Below are positions 56,816 to 64,000 of a stretch of DNA of 64,000 nucleotides, in pieces; positions within the stretch are counted from its first letter, which is position 1, and each line of letters opens with the position of its first letter. The position numbers and the translations under genes are program-made. Origin of the DNA: Selaginella moellendorffii (taxonomy: Eukaryota > Streptophyta > Lycopodiopsida > Selaginellales > Selaginellaceae); NCBI RefSeq assembly GCF_000143415.4, contig NW_003314454.1, forward strand, positions 1 through 64,000. The letters run 5' to 3'. The notes under the pieces are model-generated. The model saw only the letters and a list, made by a program, of their open reading frames with translations, searched no databases and was not told the origin of the DNA.

Positions 56816-57820
56816 GGTGAAAGCCCAAAGCGTTCGTCTCCCAGACCCTGGGGGGTTTGGTGAGCTCCAAAAGTATAGTAGGGGGAGGACTGCAGTGGAG
56901 CCAGTTTGGCCAGGAAAGGCCAGTTTGGCCCAGGAAGGCCAGACCCAGTGTTGGGTGATGAGCTGCCCATTGGGAAGTCCAAAACTAGAGTGAACACGGA
57001 CCGACAAGCGGGGTAGCTTGGTGAAGTGTTCAAGAGCCGGCTCTAGTTCCCCCGGGAGATCGACTGGCCGATGCTCCCAGTCCAAGTGGGGGTGGCACTA
57101 CCTACTTGGATACCTGTTGTGGCTCAATGGAACCTCGTTCTAAGCCCATGGCTAGAGCACCTAAAGGCGAAAGGCAGGGAGAGTACCCATGAGGCTTGCG
57201 TAAGGCCATGGTGTTCCGAAATGTTGTCCCAAAGTCCCAAATGGTGAAAGGAAAGAGGAGTAGGCCTCTAATGCAGTGACCAGGGATGCGGTCACATGGT
57301 GAGGAAGCCCCAAAGGATAGTGGGACTTAGTGGTCGGGCCTGCGGGCCTCGATCCAGTGGCAGTGTTGGCGGACACGGCCATGGATGAAAAGGGACTTGG
57401 TAGGACTGGAAAAGAGATGTTGGGGAAGGCTATTCCCCATATCTGCGGGCATCCTAGGGATGCTAAGGAGTGGATCTGGGATGATCACTCATGGATGGAT
57501 GGCCCAGTCTTTGAGAGACGGGATTATGATGCAGGTGGCGTTAGACCACCAGTGTGACCAAGGTGAATGGGCATGGCCTAGCGTAACGGGTTGGTATGTT
57601 GGTGGTACCTTGGGGTGTCGGTCATGGGATCAAACAAGTGGAGCACTTGGACCAAGTGCAAAGGTTGAGTGGCAGGGATGCCATTCTCGGGGCTAGCAAG
57701 CCCCAAGTCCTAACTGGGACTTATGGAGGTTGTGAATGAGACTCCTCCAAGTGGTCGGAGGTGTGGTTAAGTGACTAAAGTAAAATGGAAAATTTAGTCA
57801 TTTACATGCACGTTCAAAAC
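56815..57820 (+). repeat. Diverged relative of the LARD LTR
   Basis: GGGTGAAAGCCCAAAGCG at 56815-56832 is shared with the LARD LTR (9627 onward). It is followed, as there, by a G-run (CCTGGGGGG) and AGTATAGTAGGG. A later CCATGGTGTTCCGAAAT recalls GGCCACCGGTATGCCGAAAT of the LTR. The order is conserved but the rest is not, so this seems a distant subfamily whose LTR has gained the minisatellite. Ends were not found. Confidence 0.4.
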
Positions 57821-57829
57821 CTCCTCCTT

Positions 57830-59941
57830 CATTCTCGCAATCCCAACAAGATCCCAGAAGAGCTTTAGACTGGTCAAAGACAATCGGTGGTGCATCTCAG
57901 GTGTTTTGGTTGTTTAAGCTTTGCAAAAAGGGTTGATGAGCATCTCGGTAAATTGGAGAGTAGAAGCAAGTTGGCCTTTCTTGTTGGATACAACTCCAAT
58001 TCAAAAGGATATTGCTTGTACCAGCCTGGTAATCATCAAATTTTTGTAAGCACTGACGTTCGTTTTGATGAAGGAACACTCTATAAAGATTGCGTTCAAG
58101 AAGAAGGAAGCTCAAATCAAAACGTGAAATGGAGTTGGGATGGTGTTGAAGACGTTGATGAAGATGACGATGATCTAACAATCATCTATCCCTCATCTCC
58201 TTCGATAGACGATCATCTAACACCAGTTTCTAGATCTTTTCTTCCTGAAGAATAGGGTGATGCTGCTCATCATGCACAAACTGGAGAAGTTGATAGGCTC
58301 ACACGTGATCTACCATTCAATGTGGAGAACTATGGGTGGACATCATTTGGACGATCAAGCAGAGCACCTCATACCAAGCAGTGGTCTTTTGCAGCAACAA
58401 AAATAACTTCTGAACCAGTCAACTTTAAGTAGGCGATTCAAGCTCCTGATGCAAATAAGTGGATTTCAACAATGCAAGATGAGTTGAATTCTCTTGATGA
58501 GAACCATTGGTGGAAGCTCCTGAAGGACTTGAAGTTGTCAGATCACGTTGGGTGTTCAAGCTTCACAAAAATCCTAATGGATCAGTTCAGTGTGACTTGT
58601 TGCTCAAGGATATTCACAAGTTCTTGGAGTGGATTTTGATGAGACATTCTCACCAATTGTGAAGCAAACAAGCATGAAACAGCCTTCCTTAATGGGAACT
58701 TGAAGGAGGAGATATTTATGCGGCAACCCCCAGGCTTTGAGCTTTTTGGATCACGGCGCTTTGAACTCGTCTGCAAGCTTCACAAGGCTCTTTATGGCCT
58801 TAAGTAGGCTTCCCGTCAGTGGTATGAATGTTTGGATTCTTTTCTTACGGGTCTTGTTATGCAAAGGTTGAACAACGATGGAAATCTATATCTTCTTCAG
58901 CAGGGTGATCACTCTGTTGTGATGGCAGTTTATGTGGACGACTGTTTGATTGTCAGCAACAATGACACTGTTTTGAAGGATTTGAAGATCAAACTCATGA
59001 ACAGGTTTGTGATGAAGGACTTAGGAGCTGTGTGGCAGCTGTTAGGATGGAAGTTGACAGGGATGAAGCAGACAGGACAATCATCCTCACACAGCACCAA
59101 TACATGAAGAAGCTTCTCAACCAGTTCAACATGACAAGTTGCAAATCCGTGGCTACACCAGTCATCACCGACATCAAGTTTACAAGCAAGATGGATGATT
59201 TATTTGATCAGCCCTTGGTCTACCGATCGCTTGTTGGAGGACTACTCTATCTTGCCAACATGACACGCCCCGACATCTCCTTTGCTATTGGTCTCCTCAG
59301 CCGATACATGCAATCTCCAAGTTGTTATCATTGGCAGATGGCGAAGAGAGTTTTGAGGTATTTGAAAGGAACGGCTGCTCATGGATTGGTTTACAAATGC
59401 TCAGGTTAGTCCAAACTTGTTCTTCAAGCTTATTGCAATGCAGATTGGGCTGGCAACTTGGATACACGACATTCAACCTTCAGAATTTGCTGCATAATTG
59501 CTGGTGCTCCGGTTTCATGGGGAAGCAAGAAGCAAACAACAGTTGCTCTTTCCAGTGCAGAAGCAGAGTATGTAGCTGCCAGTACATTTCCAGTGCAGAA
59601 GCAGAGTATGTAGCTGCCAGTACAGCAGTAAGGGAGATCATCTGGCTTCGTCGATTACTTGGAGAACTCAACAACAGCAATCAAATGCGACCATTCTGCA
59701 TTGCGACAGCAGAAGTGCAATTGCCATGTCAAAGGATCCTGTGTTTCATGCTTGTACAAAACATATAGATGTGCAGCATCACTTCATTCACGAACATGTA
59801 GCAGCTGGAGATCTTCACCTGGAATGCATTCCTTCACAGTATCAGTTGGCAGACCTTCTAACCAAGCCACTTTCAGAGTTCACATTCATCAAGCTGAGGA
59901 ATCAACTTGGAGTTGCAAGCACCCTCAACTTGAAGGGGGAG
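57830..59941 (+). pseudogene. Ty1/copia pol remnant: integrase end, reverse transcriptase, RNase H
   Basis: It begins abruptly within the integrase C-terminal part (VVHLRCFGCLSFAKRV, then GYNSNSKGYCLY). RT follows, starting with damaged segments (58470-58800, then FLNGNLKEE and QPPGFE). The catalytic box is VYVDDCLIVS (58930-58960) and the end of RT is LVGGLLYLANMTRPDI. RNase H has SSAEAEYVAAS and the closing TKHIDVQHHFIHEHV and ADLLTKPL. A 37-bp tandem duplication at about 59551-59624 repeats the AEAEYVAAS codons and shifts the frame. The order integrase-RT-RNase H identifies Ty1/copia. The 5' half of the element is missing. Confidence 0.85.
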
Positions 59942-60091
59942 TGTAGGAATAATGATGAACACGACAAGCAAGACAATTCATATCAGAAACAGTCTGAATC
60001 GTGATCAGATCTCTGGTGATTTCCGATTTGATTGAAGTTGTATATATATACAGCCATACATGAATCAAGGTGCGTGTTGAAGTGAAATCCA
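59942..60091 (+). repeat. Copia 3' LTR
   Basis: It starts with TGTAGGAATAATG directly after the polypurine tract GAAGGGGGAG, the usual copia junction. The proposed end at ...GAAATCCA (60091) gives about 150 bp; this end is an estimate, because the 5' LTR is not in the window. It contains a TATATATATA run (60041-60051). Confidence 0.6.
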
Positions 60092-61713
60092 TTGTTCTTG
60101 CTCCGCTTTTCTTTCACCAGCAGCCATCAAACTCCCACAGGCCGTGAGTGCAGCTACAAATGTCGCAGAGTTCATTGTCACCCCGTTCAGATCCATCTCA
60201 CACACCACCTCCGGAGCTCGTTTGTTCTTCCCGTTGTCAACATATCCCTGTACCAAGCACGTCCATGAAACAACGTTCCGCTTCACCATCTTGTCAAAAA
60301 CTTCTTGAGCTTCCGCCATACTGCCGCACTTGGCGAGGAGATTCACCACTGCAGTCTCCACGTAAACGTCCCAGCATCTGTTCCTCACCGCCTGAAGATG
60401 AATCCGCTTGCCTTTCTCTAACCAGTGATTCAAGCGTTTCTGCTCGGCTGCCAAAGCAGTGCAGGCTGTGATTGCAGTGACGAAAGTTCTAGCAGCCGGA
60501 GGAGCTTCAGCTTCTTCGGCCATGCCTTCGAACAGTTTCAGTGCGACTTCGCTCTTCCCGTTATCAACGTATCCTTGCATCAGAGCAGTCCAGGAAACCA
60601 CGCTGCGGCTGCTCATCTTGTCGAAGACGTCACGGGCCTGCTGCATTTCGCCAAGCTTGGCATACATATCCACCAGCGTGTTCTGGACGAAAATGTTGTC
60701 GCAGCAGCTGCTTGTCACCGCCCGGGAATGAATCGACTTTCCTCTTCTCAGCCAGTTGCAGCTTCCCACAGCGCTCGCTGCTAACGAAGTGCAAGCAGTC
60801 GGTGCAGCAACGAAAGTTCTAGCGTTGGGGATTGTCGAACTCATACCGTCAAAAAGCCTCAGAGCGAGCGCACTCTCGCTGTTGTCAACGTAACCTTGCA
60901 GAAGAATCGTCCATGAAACCGCATCAGGCCTTCTCATCCTCTCAAAAACACTTCTAGCCTTCACCATGGAGCCGCACCTCGCGTAAAGTTCAATCAGCGC
61001 ATTCTGCACGAAGGAGTTGTCGGAGCAGTTCTTTTCCAGTGCTTGCCGATAGATTTCTTCTCCCTTTTCCAACCATCTCCTGGAGTTTCCTCTCTGTTCA
61101 ACAGCCAAAGCAGCACAGCCCGTCAGTGCTGCAACTAGAGTTCTCGCATCCGCAACGCAGTCAAAGTGTTTCCAACGAAAGAATCGAAACATCTCCTCTT
61201 CAAAGCCTGCGCATGAATGATTTTTCCCTTGTCAAACCATCTGCTGCAGTCACCACCTTGAGCTTCTGCTGCTAAAGAAGCGCAAGCTGAACATAAGTCC
61301 TAGCATCCCGAGCGGCAGAATTTTCCCATACGATCGAAAATCTCCAGAGCCAACTCGCTCTTTCCATTGTCGACATATCCCAGAATGATGCAGTTCCAAC
61401 AGACCGTATCGGGAGAGGAAATCCCGTCGAAAATCTTCCGAGCCTCAGCAACGCTTCTACACTTTGAGTACATTTTGATCAAGCCGCTGCACAAATACGT
61501 ATTGGAGGCTAAGCCTTGTTCAACCGCCTTAGCATGAAGCTGTTGCCCTCTTTTCAAATCCCTCGTGTGACTGCATTCCTTCACCGCATCCAGCAACCCG
61601 CGGACGCTGATCTTCCCAGCGTCCTTGGATGATCCCCAGGACCCGGAATCTGTTCGAGAGCTTGAGGTCTTACCGCTGATTGAAAGAAGAAGAGCAGCAT
61701 TACCCTCCTCCAA
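60065..61713 (-). pseudogene. PLS-type pentatricopeptide repeat (PPR) gene, frameshifted and 3'-truncated
   Basis: From the ATG at 61713, 137 codons run to 61300 with PPR motifs (YLCSGLIKMYSKCRSVAEARKIFD, then CWNCIILGYVDNGKSELALEIFDRM). After breaks between about 61193 and 61320, where part of a repeat is missing, 375 codons (61192-60065) give four more repeat sets with LIELYARCGSM, VSWTILLQGYVDN, LVDMYAKLGEM and VNLLAKCGSM. PPR proteins bind organellar RNA for editing, splicing or stability. Between repeats lies an unusual AACTALAAEQ...HWLEKGKRIH segment. The C-terminus ends after AEQEQW in the copia LTR, so no E or DYW domain remains. No introns are seen, as in many Selaginella PPR genes. 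A clear N-terminal transit peptide is not visible. Confidence 0.75.
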
Positions 61714-63075
61714 GCACTTAAGCTCGTTGAGCTGTAATCACACTATGAAAGAATCAGAAACAGCGGCTGACAAGAAAGATAGATTCTTCCACTTACATTC
61801 TGGCCTGTGCACTGCACAGGATCATAACGCCCCGCATTGCATTCCATTTCATTCACGCACTCATGAACCCTAGCCAATTCGTTGAGTTTAGTCCAGTTTG
61901 GAGCTTAGTTTAAAATTTCTACTTCAGTTTAATTTAGATGATATGCTTAAGGATATAAGGTCACTTAAAAGGTAAATTTGCCTTTACAGGACAGTGGTGG
62001 CAGTGTTGCAAGCACGCTGTCCCACCACAATTCTTGCAGCCGTGGCTCAAGGTGAATATTAGATGTGTATGCCTCCAGTCAGTTTCCAGTCCTCCATGTA
62101 ACAGTCCTAAGAAACTCATCATTGCAGAAATTTCGTATCTTGCAGTTTTGAGGTTTCACAATTCATTGGCCCAAGGGATTGTTCTTAACATATCCCTGGA
62201 AGCATGCTGCGGAACTGATGGCATTTTGAAGATCTTTTTCACACTTTTTGATGCCACCATTTAGATGTTGTATGCCTGTTGTGCAGTTGTGTACATCAGA
62301 CTGACAAAGCCCTCAAAAAGCTAAGTCTAACGGAGTCGATGGCACCTCAAGCTGAGTTATGAGGAGTTAGATATGTTAGAGAGAAGTTGTTAAGAGTCTC
62401 CTCTTGATCAACAACTAACCAGGCCCAAGATTCCTCTTATCATGAGTGTTGGAGTCAGATCCTGGCACTTCTGGGACTCCCAGCACAACAATCAACTTAG
62501 ACTCTCCTTCTCTAACCCTTTCTCAACTTACGTAGCAAAAATGTGGGAGCCTTGACTGTGTGGTCTGCAAGAAAGAGGGAGGGGTACCTTCTTTCAAAAG
62601 GCATTTGAACTGGGATTTAGGGAAGATGTGTTTGAGGGGCTGCTGTGGGTGATTTCTAGCAGAGTGGTCATACTCTCCACTCACCCCTGGGCCAGAGGTG
62701 CTACAGCTTAGTCTTCGGACAGAGCTGGTGCCTTGACAAATTTGACTCTGAAATACATTTTTGGGGAGTCCTGACTATTCCAGTATAGGGAGAGAAATAG
62801 TTTGGGTGGAGTTTGGAGCTTCCCAAATTACTGTGTAAGAATAGTTGTAACAGCAGTTCACAGATTCAAGGATCAGGGAGGCCTGATTTCCTTAATTTCC
62901 TAAACTTCGGAGACTTAGAGAAAATTCTGAACAGTACTTAAAGAAAAAATCTTAAGCTGGAATTTAAGCTCAACTTACTGGTGTGGAATTATGTTAAGTT
63001 TTTTCCTTTGCCTAAGTTTTTTGTCAGGATGAAGTCCTGATTAGTGGAAGCATTTTGAGAATGCAGACGGTTGTG
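61714..63075. other. Non-coding stretch right of the PPR gene
   Basis: It contains the presumed PPR promoter and 5' UTR, then about 1.2 kb without convincing gene, element ends or repeats. Frame 62034-62264 (+) has no motif. Confidence 0.4.
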
Positions 63076-63142
63076 ATTTGCTGATCCAATGGTTCTTATT
63101 AAACCATATCTATACTATATACTATTTTGAGCATATTTTACT

Positions 63143-63305
63143 CGGGCAAGGGCTTGGATGCAAGGGCAAAGCCTTGGTCTTGGTTTGCAAGAGCAAGCTT
63201 GCCCTTGCCTTACCAGAAGGTCAAGGGCAGGGGCAAGCTTCAAGGCAAGGGCAAGCTTCAAGGGCAAGTTTTAAAAGCAAGGGCTTCAAGGGCTTGTCTT
63301 GCCCT
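63143..63305 (+). repeat. Short tandem GCAAGGGC-type repeat
   Basis: Irregular iterations of CAAGGGCAAGCTT/GGCAAGGGC over about 160 bp. A smaller group occurs at 63770-63830. It explains the Gln/Gly/Lys-rich frames on the plus strand here. Confidence 0.6.
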
Positions 63306-63627
63306 TGCCGCTTCTTGCATAGAATGTGCACATCCAGTTCCTCTGCTTGTCAAGAAGCACAGGTACTACAAGGTCGCCAGGATGGCAATAGTCGTTCCAG
63401 ATCAAGTCCTCATTCTCCACTTCTAAATAACTGATTTGTGATGTCATTTCTAAACTTTTGTTTTTGGAACATTCCAAGATATTGTCGAAGATTTTGACAG
63501 AATGTTCATTTTGTGGGTTCTTGACGAGCTTTCCAATCTTATCTCCCTGGATCTCAGCTCGAAGCAGCAGCAGATGCACTGGAGCCAAGAGCTGGAAATC
63601 GGGCGTTTCTAGATTATGGTGAGTCAA
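63286..63627 (-). CDS. Possible exon(s) of an unidentified gene
   Basis: 113 codons with balanced composition (DFQLLAPVHLLLLRAEIQGD, then KIFDNILEC, then ISYLEVENEDLIWNDYCHPG and DLVVPVLLDKQRNW). The last part, on the minus strand, looks like real protein sequence rather than noise, but I do not recognise the family. It is followed by the tandem repeat, which breaks the frame. It may be a gene fragment like those at 4.4-6.9 kb. Confidence 0.25.
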   Translation of the reverse strand: MTHHNLETPDFQLLAPVHLLLLRAEIQGDKIGKLVKNPQNEHSVKIFDNILECSKNKSLEMTSQISYLEVENEDLIWNDYCHPGDLVVPVLLDKQRNWMCTFYARSGKGKTSP

Positions 63628-64000
63628 TTGACTGACTGGTTCTGGTTTGCTTCAAAATGCAGGCCTCAATGTTCAAGCTTGAGTATGGTGTTTCTGCAAA
63701 TGCAAGTTGTTTGTTGAACTGATTTGGAGATGAGAGATCAAGGGCTTAGATGCAAAAGTGATTAGGGCAGGAACAAGCAAGGCAAGGCAGGAAGCAGTGC
63801 CCTTTCTTGCGCTTCCAAGGGCAAAGTCAGTTTTTTTCTGTCTTCCCCTAACTTGCTCTATGTTAAGCCCTAGGGTTAGCATCATGTTAACCCACGTTAA
63901 GGTGTTAAATAGAGGGGTTAGTCCCTTAGTAGGGTGATTGCTCGAGCGAAAATGGTAAGCTTTTACAAAATTTTAGGTTCAGGGATTGAGAGGACGACGG
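63628..64000. other. Window end, no recognised feature
   Basis: No supported gene. The frame 63673-63885 (-) is short and without motifs. Confidence 0.3.

Noticed and set aside
55312-57085. Very long reading frames on both strands (up to 523 codons) that look like repetitive proteins
   Set aside because: They arise from 11/12-bp tandem units lacking stop codons in several frames at once; no start context, introns or conserved domain supports them.
1-64000. tRNA genes
   Set aside because: No cloverleaf-like A-box/B-box pair convinced me on either strand; the only tRNA-related signals are primer-binding sites of LTR elements.

Overview
The window looks like nuclear DNA of a land plant, and the best guess is a lycophyte such as Selaginella. 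The genes have many very short introns (about 50-110 bp), and there is a PPR gene without introns, an extensin-type GT47 glycosyltransferase and plant LTR retrotransposons primed by initiator tRNA-Met. The species is inferred; nothing in the sequence proves it. About one tenth of the window is host gene and the rest is nested, mostly decayed mobile DNA.

Layout. 1-7 kb is the host gene island. It holds the 5' part of a secreted Ole e 1-like gene (-), an apparently intact 14-exon ExAD-like arabinosyltransferase gene (+), and three gene fragments: the start of RNase P subunit RPP30, the tail of a DExH RNA helicase, and the tail of RCL1. 9.08-16.37 kb is a complete non-coding LTR retrotransposon (LARD-like) with a 5-bp target duplication. 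16.4-20.46 kb is AT-rich, with a decayed Ty3/gypsy gag-protease preceded by a 5S-rRNA-derived sequence. 20.46-32.35 kb holds copy A of an unusual gene, split by a 6.6-kb DNA transposon (24741-31386) that carries copy B of the same gene. 33.43-41.10 kb is a second LARD-like element (-) with a solo LTR nested inside it. 41.1-44.79 kb is decayed gypsy pol (-), again with the 5S-like sequence. 44.8-48.3 kb is copy C of the unusual gene, cut by a third LARD-like element (48299-50603). 50.6-54.1 kb is a DUF7869-type transposon gene with its own palindromes. 54.3-57.8 kb is a repeat region with a 1.2-kb minisatellite. 57.8-60.09 kb is a 5'-truncated copia element that ends inside a broken PPR gene (60.09-61.71 kb). 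The last 2.3 kb has no confident gene.

The most interesting system is the 24741-31386 transposon and its relatives. It has matching termini flanked by a 9-bp duplication, and two divergent genes. The minus-strand gene encodes a SWIM zinc-finger protein. The plus-strand gene, reconstructed from three copies, encodes a ParB-like domain followed by a beta-class amino-methyltransferase (DNA N6-A/N4-C type), an architecture otherwise known to me from bacteria and phages. Six GGTTCG/CGAACC palindromes lie between the two genes. Five are conserved in each of the two other copies, and further copies sit just inside both transposon ends. I infer a plant DNA transposon that captured a ParB-methyltransferase, with parS-like sites that could serve for self-recognition, regulation or marking of the element. 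All three copies here carry inactivating lesions.
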